Positions 47,537-62,200 are shown, counted from the stretch's first letter. The stretch: 64,000 bases of DNA from Shewanella maritima (GCF_004295345.1 NZ_CP036200.1:1178001-1242000); one strand, 5' to 3'. Notes: a model not told the origin generated them from the letters alone. Translations and numbers: made by a program.

Positions 47537-48632
47537 GTGCTTCACCTTGGCCAGTCTCAGCTTGTGCGCTTGCCTGTTGTTCACTTTGCTCTGCTACCAT
47601 CTTTTGCCAGGCGATTTGCTGCACGTCTTGATAATCGACAAGCTCTCTAAGCACAGATGTCGCATAACTGCCGGCAGGCAAAATAAACTCTAATACCATT
47701 GTATTGTCAGCTAGTTGCCACTTCAGACCTTGTGGCTCAAGCATTAACGGGCGACGCTCTTGCTCAAGTCCTGCCTGCTCTAATCCTTTAAGGTCTTGCT
47801 CAAAGCCAGTTAGCGCGGCTTGCTCGATTTGCGCGGCATCACCTTGTGCCAAAGCAGCGCCTCGCCCCCATAAAGGAGCAGACAGCTGAATATCTTTGGT
47901 GATTAGTCGCTGCTCTATAGTGTCATCCCAACTGTCAGCCACAAAGTAGCTTTTGCTGCCAGAGAGCATGACACAATCGCCATCAAGTCCTTGTAAGCCA
48001 CTCGTTTGCAACCTGTGAGAAACTACCAAATTAAAGATGTTAGAGCGCACGGCAGATAAGAACATGCTACGTTTTTTGCGGTCTTTAATCTTACGGCCGC
48101 CATTAAGCATATTGCGACCTAGCGTGAGGTTCTTACCATTGTGACCAAATCGCTGCTCGCCAAAGTAATTAGGCACTCCAGTTTTTAAAACTTGCTCAAG
48201 GCGAGCCTCGAAAGCAGCTGTATCTGAAACGTTGCGTAAAGTCAGGGTAAACTTATTACCTAGCAAAGCGCCAATACGTAGTTTTTTACTGTGACGACTG
48301 CTTTGCAGCACAGTGATATTTTGTTGACTGAAGGCTTGCCAGTCTGGCGTGTCTTTACCGGGAATGCGTATACCAAACCATTGCTCTGTTACCGCGTTTT
48401 TATCTTTTTGCCCTGCGTAGGTCACCTCTTTTGGGTGAACCTTGGCAAACTTGGCTAACATATCCACCACTTGATTGGTGTTAAAGCCGGACTTACGGAT
48501 CTGCACTAAATGATGTTCGCCCTCTCCTGTTGGTGAGAACGGCAGGATTTCTTGCACTATAAAGTCTGCATTTTCAGTGCGCAAATCAGCGGTAACCTGA
48601 GGTTTACCATGTAAGTAATGTAATTGTGTCAT
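47529..48632 (-). CDS. truD: tRNA pseudouridine(13) synthase
   Basis: A 367-residue enzyme that makes pseudouridine at position 13 of tRNA-Glu and others. The key motif is [17 protein letters not shown] (about residues 77-93), with the catalytic Asp. [17 protein letters not shown] and the TRUD insertion also match. The C-terminus has a Gln/Glu/Ala-rich tail. It overlaps surE at the 3' end. Confidence 0.96.
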   Translation of the reverse strand: MTQLHYLHGKPQVTADLRTENADFIVQEILPFSPTGEGEHHLVQIRKSGFNTNQVVDMLAKFAKVHPKEVTYAGQKDKNAVTEQWFGIRIPGKDTPDWQAFSQQNITVLQSSRHSKKLRIGALLGNKFTLTLRNVSDTAAFEARLEQVLKTGVPNYFGEQRFGHNGKNLTLGRNMLNGGRKIKDRKKRSMFLSAVRSNIFNLVVSHRLQTSGLQGLDGDCVMLSGSKSYFVADSWDDTIEQRLITKDIQLSAPLWGRGAALAQGDAAQIEQAALTGFEQDLKGLEQAGLEQERRPLMLEPQGLKWQLADNTMVLEFILPAGSYATSVLRELVDYQDVQQIAWQKMVAEQSEQQASAQAETGQGEARD

Positions 48633-48726
48633 CGATAAAAACTTGTATTAAATTGAGCAAATAAATCAGCTAAAGTTAGTTAACGCCGCATTTAGCTAAA
48701 CGTAGCACTTAGCTCATAGCTAATAG

Positions 48727-49206
48727 TTAACTAGCAGTGAGCAACACCACAGACTCAACAGCTATGCCTTCTTTACGGCCAGTAAAACCGAGTTTTTCAG
48801 TGGTGGTCGCTTTTACGTTTACATTGCCAATGTCTGTAGCTAAGTCTTTGGCAATACACTCACGCATTGCATTAATGTGCGGCAGCATTTTCGGCGCCTG
48901 AGCAATAATAGTGACGTCTAAATTACCGATTTTAAAGCCTTGCTGCAGCGCTAGGTTAAAACAGTGACGCAGCAGCACGCGGCTATCGGCGCCTGCAAAT
49001 TCTGGGTCGGTGTCAGGGAAGTGTTTGCCAATATCACCCAAAGCCATCGCACCTAAAATCGCATCGCTGACAGCATGTAACACCACATCGCCATCTGAGT
49101 GGGCGATTAAGCCTGTATCATAGGGAACAGTTACCCCGCCCAAAATAAGCGGTTTATCACCACCGAATTTATGTACATCAAAGCCATGACCAATACGGAT
49201 TTTCAC
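48727..49206 (-). CDS. ispF: 2-C-methyl-D-erythritol 2,4-cyclodiphosphate synthase
   Basis: A 159-residue trimeric zinc enzyme of the MEP isoprenoid pathway. The start is GTG at 49206, with GGAG nine bases before. Motifs: [11 protein letters not shown] (zinc Asp and His), [30 protein letters not shown] and [16 protein letters not shown]. It is normally next to ispD; here a family-1 MITE element lies between the two genes. Confidence 0.97.
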   Translation of the reverse strand: MKIRIGHGFDVHKFGGDKPLILGGVTVPYDTGLIAHSDGDVVLHAVSDAILGAMALGDIGKHFPDTDPEFAGADSRVLLRHCFNLALQQGFKIGNLDVTIIAQAPKMLPHINAMRECIAKDLATDIGNVNVKATTTEKLGFTGRKEGIAVESVVLLTAS

Positions 49207-49282
49207 GTGTTTATCTCCAATACAAGCTGGATAAAACCTTACCAGCTATGCTAATTAAGCGCCTCAATTGTTGGTAAAGTTA

Positions 49283-49442
49283 TACCAATAAGTATAAGAA
49301 TGTGATCATTCTTACTGGTTAAAATCGCTTATAACGTCGTTAGAAATTTTGTAGGTAGAGCAACTAGCTAGCTGCAATTTCTGCCTTGTTCTAAACGATT
49401 TTTCCTGCGTAATATCTGATCACTCATTTATCCCAATTGGTA
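49283..49442 (+). repeat. 160-bp MITE-like element, family 1, copy B
   Basis: Starts TACCAATAAGTATAAGAATG and ends with the inverted TTTATCCCAATTGGTA. TTA flanks both sides (280-282 and 443-445). It nearly fills the 319-bp gap between ispF and ispD and lies in the ispD-to-ispF reading path, so it may act in the transcript. Confidence 0.87.
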
Positions 49443-49525
49443 TTACCAGCAAAAAGTAACCACTAAAACGTTACGAGTGAAAAACTACCAATAAAAAGTA
49501 ACGCTAAAAGAAACCTGAAATTGAC

Positions 49526-50209
49526 CTAAGCGCGATGCGACAAAAACAGTTTTGCCAGAGCTAGGTCATCAGGGTGGGTAACTTTAATATTATCAGCGCG
49601 GCCTACAACTAAGCCTGGGTTCACTCCAGCCCATTCCATCGCGCTAGCTTCATCGGTAATTTTAGCGCCAGCATCGAGCGCCGCCTGTAAATTGAGTTTT
49701 AACTCTGCACTAGCAAAATATTGCGGCGTTAACGCATGCCATAAAAGCTCACGCTCGACAGTATCAACTATTCGTCCATTCGCATCACTGCGCTTCATGG
49801 TATCGCGCACCGGCATGGCTAATATTGCCCCTTGCGTAAACTCAGTCCTCGAAGCAATCAGAGCATCAATATCTTGATGGGTTAAGCACGGCCTTGCCGC
49901 ATCATGCACTAATGCCCAGCTATCTGCTGGGGCGGCTTGTAAACCTGCAAGCACGGAATCGGCGCGCTCTGCCCCGCCAATGACGATAACGAGCTTAGGG
50001 TGTCTTGCTTGTGGTAAGTCTGCAAAAAACTCATCTTGTGGATTGAGCGCTACTATCACCTGGGTAATTTGTGGGTGGGACAGCAGGCAATCTAGCGTAT
50101 GGGCCAATATCGGCTGCTCACCTAACATTAAGTACTGCTTTGGGATATCCGCTTTCATTCGGCTACCTATACCTGCGGCAGGTACAATAGCGACGATTTC
50201 TGTATGCAT
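49526..50209 (-). CDS. ispD: 2-C-methyl-D-erythritol 4-phosphate cytidylyltransferase
   Basis: A 227-residue enzyme of the MEP pathway that makes CDP-methylerythritol. Motifs: VPAAGIGSRMKADIPKQYLMLG (residues 9-30; nucleotide-binding Arg and Lys), VHDAARPCL, and RDTMKRSD. Length is typical. It follows ftsB with a 15-bp gap. Confidence 0.96.
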   Translation of the reverse strand: MHTEIVAIVPAAGIGSRMKADIPKQYLMLGEQPILAHTLDCLLSHPQITQVIVALNPQDEFFADLPQARHPKLVIVIGGAERADSVLAGLQAAPADSWALVHDAARPCLTHQDIDALIASRTEFTQGAILAMPVRDTMKRSDANGRIVDTVERELLWHALTPQYFASAELKLNLQAALDAGAKITDEASAMEWAGVNPGLVVGRADNIKVTHPDDLALAKLFLSHRA

Positions 50210-50224
50210 AAATAAAATAGAGAG

Positions 50225-50527
50225 TTACTGTCCGAATTGACTACTTTGGCGAATGTCGCTGCCCACGACGCGATAAAAAGTCTCGCCCTCTTTGACCATG
50301 CCGAGCTCGTTGCGAGCCCGCTCTTCAATGGCTTCAGTGCCACTTTTTAAGTCGAGGATTTCTTGCTTGAGAATTTGGTTGCGAGCGATGAGTTTCTCGT
50401 TACTTTGCTGTTGCTCGAGGATCTGAGCTTCAAGCACCACGTATTGAGACAGGTTATTCTCACCAAACCAAAGGCGATATTGCAACATGGCTAAAATAGC
50501 AACGAGTGCAAAGCAAATCCGTTTCAT
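50225..50527 (-). CDS. ftsB: Cell division protein FtsB
   Basis: A 100-residue bitopic protein of the divisome that works with FtsL and FtsQ. The start at 50527 is chosen to give the family N-terminus MKRICFALVAILAMLQYRLWFGENN, a single TM helix; the open frame runs 21 codons farther up. A leucine-zipper coiled coil follows (about residues 30-70: LEAQILEQQQSNEKLIARNQ). It closes with the family GMVKEGETFYRV motif. It lies between eno and ispD, as in E. coli. Confidence 0.94.
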   Translation of the reverse strand: MKRICFALVAILAMLQYRLWFGENNLSQYVVLEAQILEQQQSNEKLIARNQILKQEILDLKSGTEAIEERARNELGMVKEGETFYRVVGSDIRQSSQFGQ

Positions 50528-50586
50528 CGTTAAATCAGGCCGTAAGTTAAGACAAGCTACATGAATAAGTTGCTTGGTATAGTACA

Positions 50587-50614
50587 ACAAAAAAGGCCAC
50601 CAAGTGGTGACCTT
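50587..50614 (-). terminator. Terminator between eno and ftsB
   Basis: AAAAAGGTCACC / GGTGGCCTTTTTT (minus strand, one G-U pair) with a short loop and T run. It may end part of the eno transcript, so ftsB could have its own promoter or depend on read-through. Confidence 0.75.
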
Positions 50615-50642
50615 TTTAGTTCTTTTCAGCCTGAAAGAGCGA

Positions 50643-51953
<1,311 letters not shown>

Positions 51954-52167
51954 TTACTTCCTTCCGTAAAATTGAAATTTAAAATACAAAACTAAAAATA
52001 AATACTGATAAATTTCACAGTGATACTAATTTATCGCCGTCAAACTAAACTTATTAGTATTAAACTTTCATTTCTGTAAGTTTTATTCAGCAAGCTAAGA
52101 ATAAAATGAATTCGCTTTGGCTTCAACTGAGTTTACTAAAGCTAGGTGGATTTAGTTCAAAAATCCA

Positions 52168-52200
52168 ATAAAAAAGGCCGTGATATGTCATCACGGCCTT
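52168..52200 (-). terminator. Terminator after pyrG
   Basis: AAGGCCGTGA / TCACGGCCTT with a seven-base loop. On the minus strand a TTTTTT run follows. Confidence 0.9.
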
Positions 52201-52208
52201 GGTATTCA

Positions 52209-53897
<1,689 letters not shown>

Positions 53898-54072
53898 CTA
53901 GGACGGGGCGACATTCTAACAAATCAGGCCATGGACAACAATTAGCAAACGCAATTTTTTATTATCATCGCCCTTGAAATATCGAAAACTATTTTTCAGT
54001 CAGCTAAGTTAAGCAAACTGATTAACCACATCATCAAGCAAGTCAAAAAACGAGCACATTAGACTTACTCTA

Positions 54073-54885
54073 TCAAGCTTGCTGTGACTTCACGTTATCC
54101 CAATAGGCATCGAGTTCTTCAAGTGTGTGCGCTGACATACACTTACCACTTTGAGCCGCAAGCAGCTCAACGCCGCGAAATCGTGTTTCAAACTTGCGAT
54201 TAGCCTGGCGCAGCGCTTGTTCAGGATCTACCCCCAAATGTCTTGCCATATTGGCAACAGCAAATAGCAAATCACCCATTTCTTCAGCGACTTTTGGTTG
54301 GTCGTTAACCTTAACCTCATGCAAGACTTCATCGATTTCTTCTTTTACTTTGTCAACGACTGGCTCAAGTGTCGGCCAATCAAATCCTACTTTTGACACG
54401 CGCTTTTGAATTTTTACCGCGCGATTGAGTGATGGCAGAGCTTGCGGAATATCATCAAGTAGTGAAGTTTGCTGTTTGGCGCTGCGCTCTTGCTGCTTAA
54501 TTTGCTCCCACGATTGTTTAACTTGATTAGCCGTTTGCTCTGGCGTGTCGCTCTCTAAATTAAACACGTGGGGATGACGGCGGGTCAATTTATTGCAAAT
54601 GCGCTCAACAACGTCAGCAAAGTCAAACATGCCTTGCTCACGCCCAAGCTGACAATAGAACACCACCTGGAATAATAGATCACCCAGTTCATCTGGCAGA
54701 GATTCAAAGTCTGCTTGCTCAATGGCATCGGCAACTTCGTAGGCCTCTTCGAGGGTAAATGGCACAATAGTCTCAAAGGTTTGCTGTTTATCCCATGGGC
54801 AACCAGTTTTGGGGTCGCGCAGCTTCGCCATGATATCTAATAATGGCTGCATCACATCTAAGTTGAACTTATTGGCATTGGCCAT
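54073..54885 (-). CDS. mazG: Nucleoside triphosphate pyrophosphohydrolase MazG
   Basis: A 270-residue enzyme that breaks down NTPs and lowers (p)ppGpp in stress. Two MazG helical domains are visible. The first carries GCPWDKQQTFETIVPFTLEEAYEVADAI with the EExxE metal site and ELGDLLFQVVFYCQLG. The second carries VKEEIDEVLHEVKVNDQPKVAEEMGDLLFAVANMARHLGVD. It lies between pyrG and relA. Confidence 0.97.
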   Translation of the reverse strand: MANANKFNLDVMQPLLDIMAKLRDPKTGCPWDKQQTFETIVPFTLEEAYEVADAIEQADFESLPDELGDLLFQVVFYCQLGREQGMFDFADVVERICNKLTRRHPHVFNLESDTPEQTANQVKQSWEQIKQQERSAKQQTSLLDDIPQALPSLNRAVKIQKRVSKVGFDWPTLEPVVDKVKEEIDEVLHEVKVNDQPKVAEEMGDLLFAVANMARHLGVDPEQALRQANRKFETRFRGVELLAAQSGKCMSAHTLEELDAYWDNVKSQQA

Positions 54886-55092
54886 AATGGTTGTTCCACC
54901 TTCAAAATCTGCTTTAAATTGAATCTACTTTAAATTTAATCTATTGCGGTTAACGAATAACGCTGCGCTTGGCATAACTCGCGCCAGTATCAATTCTTGT
55001 AAAAGAAAGTGTGAGTATACGGTGGTGCGGGAAGTAAAGCAGTATGAATATAGAGTTACTCAAGTATAAAGCGGTGCGAATAACCACAGTGC

Positions 55093-55132
55093 AAAAAAAT
55101 GGTGATAAACCCGAATCGATTTATCACCATTT
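55093..55132 (-). terminator. Strong terminator after relA
   Basis: A perfect 12-bp stem AATGGTGATAAA / TTTATCACCATT with a ten-base loop. On the minus strand a T7 run follows. The rest of 54886-55240 shows no gene. Confidence 0.9.
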
Positions 55133-55240
55133 AGCATCATAGCTGTCAGCTTTTAGCTTAGCTCTAACACCTTTCTAGCACAGTTCTAACGAAAAGAGTA
55201 CTAGCGCAAGAAGTGCTAGCGCATAGAATAGTAGCGAAAG

Positions 55241-57451
55241 TTACAAGCGTCTTGCCTGCAACACACCATCAATTTGCGACAGTTTTGCAAGAATGCGAGA
55301 CAAACCATCTAAATTGTACAGCTCAAGCTCTAACTCAACAGTGGCGGTTTGGGTTTTCACATCTGATGTTGAGCTCATTGCCATCACATTCGACTTTTCA
55401 GCAGCGAGGACAGTAGTAACATCGCGCAGCAGACCACTACGGTCATTGGCTTCTACCCGCACCTTAATGCGGTAGCCACCTGAGTAATTCTCCCCCCAAA
55501 CCACATCGACACTACGCTCAGGGTGCGCGCGCATTAACTCTTTTACTTGCTCACAGTCGCTGCGATGGACTGAAATGCCCCGCCCCATAGTGATATAACC
55601 AAAAATCTCATCACCCGGTACCGGATGACAACACTTGGCAATATGGCTCATTAAGTTGCCAACACCATTAACCTCAACCTGACCAGAACCAGACTTTTTC
55701 GGTTTTGGCTGCGACTTTTTAATAATGTCTTCAACCAGGTTCTCATCGCTTTCAGGCTCACGGCGAATTTGGGTTTCAGTGTAGTTAACCACCTGATTTA
55801 AACGCAAATCACCACCGCCAATGGCTGCTAACATGTCATCCATAGATAACAGGTTAAATCGCTCAACTGCTATTTGCGCATCTTTAAGCTTCAAGCCAAT
55901 GCGAGATAACTCACCTTCGAGCATTTCTTTACCAGCAATAATGTTTTTGTCTCTGTCTTGCTGCTTAAACCAATGCTGAATCTTCGAGCGTGAACGCGAC
56001 GACTTAATATAGCCAAGGTTTGGATTAAGCCAGTCACGTTTCGGGTTAGGATTTTTCGAGGTGATGATCTCAATGCGCTCACCAGTCTCAACCTTGTAAG
56101 TGAACTGCACAATACGGCCATCAACTTTAGCGCCAATCGCTCTATGACCCACTTGTGAGTGAATATAGTAAGCGAAGTCCAGTACAGTTGAGCCTTGAGG
56201 TAAATCAACCACTTCACCATTTGGCGTAAACACGTAAACGCGATCTTCAAATACCTGGCTGCGAACCTCGTCAACCAGGTTACCACTTTCAGCCACATCT
56301 TCTTGCCATTGCAGAATTTTACGCAGCCAATTGATTTTCTCTTCGTAGCTGCTTTGTTTGGCTGTGTTTGCGCCTTCTTTGTATTTCCAGTGAGCCGCCA
56401 CACCTAGCTCTGCATCTTGGTGCATTTCTTCGGTGCGGATTTGAATTTCAACCGTTTTGCCTTCTGGGCCAACGACGACAGTGTGGATAGATTGATAGCC
56501 ATTAGGTTTTGGGTTGGCTACATAATCATCAAACTCACGTGGAATATGATGCCAAAGCGTGTGTACAACGCCGAGCGCGCCATAGCAGTCTTGCAGGCGC
56601 TCGGTAACAATACGCACTGCGCGCACATCAAATAGCTCATCAAACTTAAGGTCTTTGCCCTTCATTTTGCGCCAGATTGAATAGATGTGCTTAGGGCGGC
56701 CATAGACCTTAGCTAAAATGCCGTCTTTGTCTAATCGCGCTTGAAGGTCAGTCACAAACTTGTCGATAAAGGTTTCGCGGTCGAGGCGCTTGCCGTCTAG
56801 CTGCTTAGCAATATCTTTATAGGTTTGCGGATGTAGGTAGCGAAACGAGATATCTTCTAGCTCCCATTTCAGCTGACCAATACCTAAACGATTAGCAAGC
56901 GGCGCATAAACATCAGCGATTTCGCGAGCAAGCAGTACACGGGTTTCTTCATCGGCGGTTTTAACTGCCCGCAGCAAACAAATACGCTCAGCCAGTTTCA
57001 CTACAACCGCACGCACGTCTTCGACCATGGCAAGTAGCATTTTACGAATATTGTCGACCTGCGGCTCGCCAGTACGCACTGAATGGCCATCAACTTTTAG
57101 TGCGCCAATGGCGTCCATGGTGATTACGCTAGAAACGAGCTTGGCTAGTGACTTGCCATAGGTGTCTTCAATCTTTTCAAGGTTGATAATGCCGGCATCT
57201 AACACCACAAACAGCACTGCTGCTTGCAGGGTTTCAATGTCCATATTAAGCGGCGCAAGAATTTCAATCATCTCGCGGGCGCGAGCGAGCAATTGAGTAT
57301 GGGCAATTGAATTGTCTACTGGCAGGGCTTCTAGCTCGCCAATAAGCTCCAGTAAACATTTGGCATCTTGCTTGTCTTCAATATATCGTGCTACCCATTC
57401 TTCCAGGTGGAAGGGCTGGGTATTAAAATGCGCTTCACGAACCGATACCAT
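55241..57451 (-). CDS. relA: GTP pyrophosphokinase RelA (stringent response)
   Basis: A 736-residue ribosome-associated (p)ppGpp synthetase. The N-terminal pseudo-hydrolase region lacks the HD metal motif (VLFVVLDAGIINLEKIEDTYG), as in RelA rather than SpoT. The synthetase domain has GRPKHIYSIWRKMKGK, VRAVRIVTERLQDCYGALGVVH, PNGYQSIHTVV and EIQIRTEEMHQDAELGVAAHW. The TGS domain starts DRVYVFTPNGEVVDLPQGSTVLDFAY. A C-terminal zinc-finger/CC region (IAKCCHPVPGDEI) and an ACT domain (YRIKVRVEANDRSGLLRDVTT) follow. ATG at 57451. Confidence 0.98.
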   Translation of the reverse strand: MVSVREAHFNTQPFHLEEWVARYIEDKQDAKCLLELIGELEALPVDNSIAHTQLLARAREMIEILAPLNMDIETLQAAVLFVVLDAGIINLEKIEDTYGKSLAKLVSSVITMDAIGALKVDGHSVRTGEPQVDNIRKMLLAMVEDVRAVVVKLAERICLLRAVKTADEETRVLLAREIADVYAPLANRLGIGQLKWELEDISFRYLHPQTYKDIAKQLDGKRLDRETFIDKFVTDLQARLDKDGILAKVYGRPKHIYSIWRKMKGKDLKFDELFDVRAVRIVTERLQDCYGALGVVHTLWHHIPREFDDYVANPKPNGYQSIHTVVVGPEGKTVEIQIRTEEMHQDAELGVAAHWKYKEGANTAKQSSYEEKINWLRKILQWQEDVAESGNLVDEVRSQVFEDRVYVFTPNGEVVDLPQGSTVLDFAYYIHSQVGHRAIGAKVDGRIVQFTYKVETGERIEIITSKNPNPKRDWLNPNLGYIKSSRSRSKIQHWFKQQDRDKNIIAGKEMLEGELSRIGLKLKDAQIAVERFNLLSMDDMLAAIGGGDLRLNQVVNYTETQIRREPESDENLVEDIIKKSQPKPKKSGSGQVEVNGVGNLMSHIAKCCHPVPGDEIFGYITMGRGISVHRSDCEQVKELMRAHPERSVDVVWGENYSGGYRIKVRVEANDRSGLLRDVTTVLAAEKSNVMAMSSTSDVKTQTATVELELELYNLDGLSRILAKLSQIDGVLQARRL

Positions 57452-57489
57452 GTCAATTTCCTTAACTTCTTCTAGCTTCCGACAACTTA

Positions 57490-57649
57490 TACCAATCAGA
57501 ACAAGTATATGATCATCCTAACTGGCCAAAATCGCTTATAACTTCATTAAAAATTTTGTAGGTAGAACAACTAGCTAGTTGTAATTTCTGCCTTGTTCTA
57601 AGCGATTTTTCCAGCGCAATCTCTGATCACTTATTTATCCTAACTGGTA
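57490..57649 (+). repeat. 160-bp MITE-like element, family 1, copy C
   Basis: Starts TACCAATCAGAACAAGTATA and ends TTTATCCTAACTGGTA. TTA flanks both sides (487-489 and 650-652). It lies in the relA upstream region between relA and rlmD, where a relA promoter is expected. The remaining parts of 57452-57801 hold nothing else recognised. Confidence 0.87.
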
Positions 57650-57801
57650 TTAACCTATTGCTATGACTTAAAAATAACCAGTTAATTCATCTAATTACTG
57701 CTAAATCCCAATAGTCGCCCTGCATTGTAATCTTATTCCATCAAATACTAAATAAAGCAAAACACTTGTTTAACGCTTTGCCCGCAAAAACCTAACTTTT
57801 A

Positions 57802-59181
57802 TCACGTTTCAAGCTCAAATAGCGCCATCGCCTCGATATGATGAGTTTGCGGGAACATGTCGATATTAGCCAGTCGGGTTAATTGATAACCATACTTAAC
57901 TAAAACTTCGATATCACGAGCGAGACTTGCTGGATTGCAAGACACGTAAACAATGCTTTTAGGCTGCATTTGCTCAAGGTTTTCTAGGCACTCATAAGCA
58001 CCAGCCCGCGCAGGATCTAACAGTAATTTATCGATTTTTCCAAGCCATGGTTGCTGATTTAAGTCACTGCTTAAATCAGCGTGATAAAAGTTAATGTTAT
58101 CCAAGCCATTAACCTTAGCATTCGCACTGGCTTGCTCGACCATTTCAGGAACACCTTCAACACCGATAACTTCAGCTTGCTTGAGCGCCAGCGGCAAACT
58201 GAAATTTCCCACACCGCAGAACAAATCCAGTATTCGCTCTCCTGCTTGTGGGGCGAGCCAATCAATAGCCTGCTCGACCATTGCTTTATTCACCTGCGCG
58301 TTGACCTGAACAAAATTACCAGGTGTAAATGAGCAGCGAATGCGATCATCTGCGAGCAAGTAATAAGGTAAGGCAACTGCTTGGTCTTTATCTTTTTCCC
58401 TGTGTTCAAGCACAGGAAACAGCTGCAATAACTCGCCTTGGTCGTCTTGGAGTAATAGCCGAACTTTCAACTTTTCAGCTAAATTAATTAGCCACTTCTT
58501 ATCTGAATTGGGTAGTGATTTAGTAACTCTTAGTACCGCGAGCACTTCATCTTCAGATTGTGTTAGCTCCAAATGCCCTAAACTCGTTTTAGCTTTTAAT
58601 TGATTAAGTGCTTTTGCAAACGGCGCAATCAATTCAGATAACGGCTTTGCTAGTACCTGACATTCGTCAATGGCAACAACCTTGTTAGAGCCAGGTGAAC
58701 GAAAACCTAGCTTGAGTTCGTTCGCCTGTTTATTAAATAACGTGGCTAAGCGCGCGCGGCGGCGGTAATGCACCGGTTCGCTCGTAATATCACCCACGAG
58801 CACAGCGTCATCAACTTGCTTAATCGGTGACAACTTTTTAATTAAATTCATCAAGCTAGTTCGCTTATGGGCAATTTGCTGATTATGCTGTAAATGTTGC
58901 ATGTCACAGCCGCCACACTGCTGGTAGTGACGACAAAAAGGTTTGATTCTGTCATCACTAGGTTGCATGACTTTTAACAGCTTGGCTTTGGCGAAATTCT
59001 TTTTTTGCTCGACAAATTGAGCGCTTACAGTCTCGCCTGACAGGGCGCCAGGAATAAAAACCACTTTGCCATTATGCTCGGCTACGCCGGCACCTAAATG
59101 GTCAAGCTGGGTTACATCTAAAGTCAGCTTGCTTGATAATTGTTTGGATTTATTGGCTTTTGGTTTGTAAAATTGCGCCAT
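57802..59181 (-). CDS. rlmD: 23S rRNA (uracil(1939)-C(5))-methyltransferase
   Basis: A 459-residue radical-free SAM methyltransferase with a [4Fe-4S] cluster. The N-terminal TRAM domain begins [32 protein letters not shown]. The cluster cysteines are in [15 protein letters not shown]. The catalytic region includes [24 protein letters not shown] and [13 protein letters not shown], holding the nucleophilic Cys. It lies between relA and barA, divergent from barA. Confidence 0.97.
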   Translation of the reverse strand: MAQFYKPKANKSKQLSSKLTLDVTQLDHLGAGVAEHNGKVVFIPGALSGETVSAQFVEQKKNFAKAKLLKVMQPSDDRIKPFCRHYQQCGGCDMQHLQHNQQIAHKRTSLMNLIKKLSPIKQVDDAVLVGDITSEPVHYRRRARLATLFNKQANELKLGFRSPGSNKVVAIDECQVLAKPLSELIAPFAKALNQLKAKTSLGHLELTQSEDEVLAVLRVTKSLPNSDKKWLINLAEKLKVRLLLQDDQGELLQLFPVLEHREKDKDQAVALPYYLLADDRIRCSFTPGNFVQVNAQVNKAMVEQAIDWLAPQAGERILDLFCGVGNFSLPLALKQAEVIGVEGVPEMVEQASANAKVNGLDNINFYHADLSSDLNQQPWLGKIDKLLLDPARAGAYECLENLEQMQPKSIVYVSCNPASLARDIEVLVKYGYQLTRLANIDMFPQTHHIEAMALFELET

Positions 59182-59281
59182 TTCGGCCTCAAGTTGGCAA
59201 TAAAAAACTAGTCAACACTGCTCAAAATCTGGCAGTCTAAGTGCTAGCGAAATTATATCAAATAGGACAGCTTTGGATACC

Positions 59282-62200
59282 ATGGAAACAGCTAACAGTG
59301 TAACCAAATTCAGTTTGCGATCTTGGGTACTGGTACTCGCGTTAGCCCCCACCATTGTGGTTGGTATTTTACTTGGTAGCTATTTTACAATTAATCGTTT
59401 CTACGAATTAGAAGACACGTTAATTGCTAAAGGGCTGAGTATTGCTGAGCCCCTAGCCATTGCCAGCGAATTTGGTATTGTCAGCAACGACAGAGAATCC
59501 ACCAAACGCCTACTATCTGCATCCCAAGTTCGCAATGCCTCTCTGATACACTCTATTGCATTATTTGATACTAATAACCAACTGTTTGTTACCTCTCATT
59601 ACCACAAAGATTTTGAGACCATGCGCTACCGCAACCCTGTTGCGCAACTAACAGAAAGCGAGCACGAAACCATAGGGGATACCATGATCATCCGGGTCCC
59701 TGTGGTAGCCAACACCGAGCTCAAGCCTAAAAAGGCGGCGCAATCTCAAACTGAGCAAATCGATGTTCCAGCTGTGTCAGAGCCAGAGCGAGCACGCCCC
59801 AATAACAGGCCCATTAATGTTGATGCCGAGGATCTACTCGATGGCGCTGAGCAATATCAAGGTTATGATCAGACTTTGCCGTCAGACACTACTGCGCAGT
59901 TGATTGCGCTTGCCAATGATTCCCAAACATCTCGGACACAAACTGCTGAACCCGCAAGACCGACTGCTAACAATGAAGTTTACAACGAACGTGACGAACG
60001 CCTTCTTGGTTATATGGCGATTTTGATGAACAAGGAAAATGCACTCCTTGCACAGCACCGCTCAGCCATCGCAGCGTTTGTGATTATCTTAATTGGCGTG
60101 CAATTTAACCTGTTTTTTACCTTTCGCTTAGTGAAGTTTGTTAACCACCCTATTACCGAAATGGTGCGCGTGGTGGCTAAAATCCGTGAAGGTAAGCTCA
60201 GTGCTCGGCTTGAAGGTAATTTGATTGGTGAACTGGATTTATTGAAACGTGGTATTAACGCTATGGCAAGCTCCTTGTCGGAATACCATGACGAGATGCA
60301 GCAAAATATTGACCAGGCGACATCTGATCTTCGAGAAACATTAGAGCAAATCGAGATCCAAAACGTCGAGCTTGATTTAGCAAAAAAACGCGCCCTTGAG
60401 GCCAGCCAAATTAAGTCGGAATTCTTAGCTAACATGTCTCATGAGCTGCGCACACCACTTAATGGCGTCATCGGCTTTGCTCGTCAGTTAATTAAAACAC
60501 CACTGCACTCGAGTCAGCTCGATTACATTAAAACCATTGAACGCAGCGCAACTAACCTACTTGGGATCATCAACGATATTCTAGATTTCTCCAAGCTTGA
60601 AGCCGGTAAAATGGTACTTGAAAAAATGCCTTTTGCCCTGCGAGAAACCATCGCTGAGACCTTAGGCATTATCGCAGTAAGTGCACAAGAAAAAGGCCTA
60701 GAGCTGGTTGTCGATATTGACTCAAATGTTCCAGAAAGTGTTACAGGTGATGCGATGCGGATCAGCCAAATTATCACTAATTTGGTAGGCAATGCGATTA
60801 AGTTCACTGACGAAGGCAGCGTTAATATCAAAATCCACTTAGTGACCTTAAGTGATGAGACTGCCACCTTACGCTGTGAGATTATTGATACCGGCATAGG
60901 TATTGATGAAAGCCAACAAGATTACTTATTCCAGGCATTTGGTCAGGCTGACTCGTCGATTAGCCGCCGCTTTGGGGGCACAGGTCTTGGTCTAGTGATT
61001 ACCAAGCGCCTAATCAACCAAATGGGCGGGCAAATCGGTTTTACCTCTAGTCCTAATCAAGGCTCAAACTTCTGGTTTATCCTGCCATTAGGCATTAGCC
61101 AATTCCAAATTGGTGAAGTTCTACCTATGGATGCGCTGCACCACAAAAATGTATTGGTGTTTGAGCCTCGCTCATTAAGCCGCGATACCCTGAACCGCCG
61201 CTTTGAGTCATGGCAAATGTCACTTACTAGTGTAGGGCAGCTGGATCACTTTGAGTCAACTTTAGACAATGACAAGGTGTTCTTCGACTATATTATTGTC
61301 AGCTGTAAAGGCTTCAAAACAGATGAAGACTTCACCAAACAACTGCAAAAAGCCAAGCAACATACTAAATGCCTAGTATTAATGCATGAGATTCAAGATC
61401 AAAGATTAATTGAAGAAGTGCTCACGCCAAATACCGATGTTCTACTAAAAACGCCAGTGAGCGACTACACTCTTGCGCGACATATGATTTACCCACCTGA
61501 GCCTAAACCGCTACAGCAAATCACCAAAACACCGGTTAAAGTACAAGAGAAAGCCAATGTTAACGTACTGGCAGTAGATGATAACCTTGCCAACCTAAAG
61601 CTTATCGACACGCTATTAAATGAGTTAGTCACCAACGTGACCACAGTCAAAAGCGGCGAAGATGCGGTGCAAGCATCCCGCAATCAAGTCTTTGATATCA
61701 TCTTTATGGATATTCAAATGCCTGGGATGGATGGCTTAAAAGCCACAACCATTATTCGTGACAACTCACTTAATCGTCACACGCCGATTATTGCAGTTAC
61801 TGCACACGCGGTTGCTGAGGAGCGTGAGAATATTTTACAAAGCGGCATGGACGGTTTCTTACCTAAACCTATTGATGAAGAGTCCCTCAAAACCGTCATC
61901 AATAAATGGGTCGCCGCGCCGCAATTTACCCACTTTGATGTGCACACGCTCAATTGGGAGCTATGTTTATCGCAAGCTAACCAAAAGCCAGATCTTGCAT
62001 TCGACATGCTGAAAATGTTGATGGAGTCGATCCCTGAAACCATGAACAATATTGAGCAGTCGTTTGCCGAGCACCAGTCTGAGCGATTACTGCAAGCCGT
62101 ACATAAACTTCACGGCGCAAGCTGCTATAGCGGCGTACCAAGAACGCAAAAGCTGTGTCAGGAGATTGAATCGGCGTTAAAGCAGAAAACCCCGATTAAT

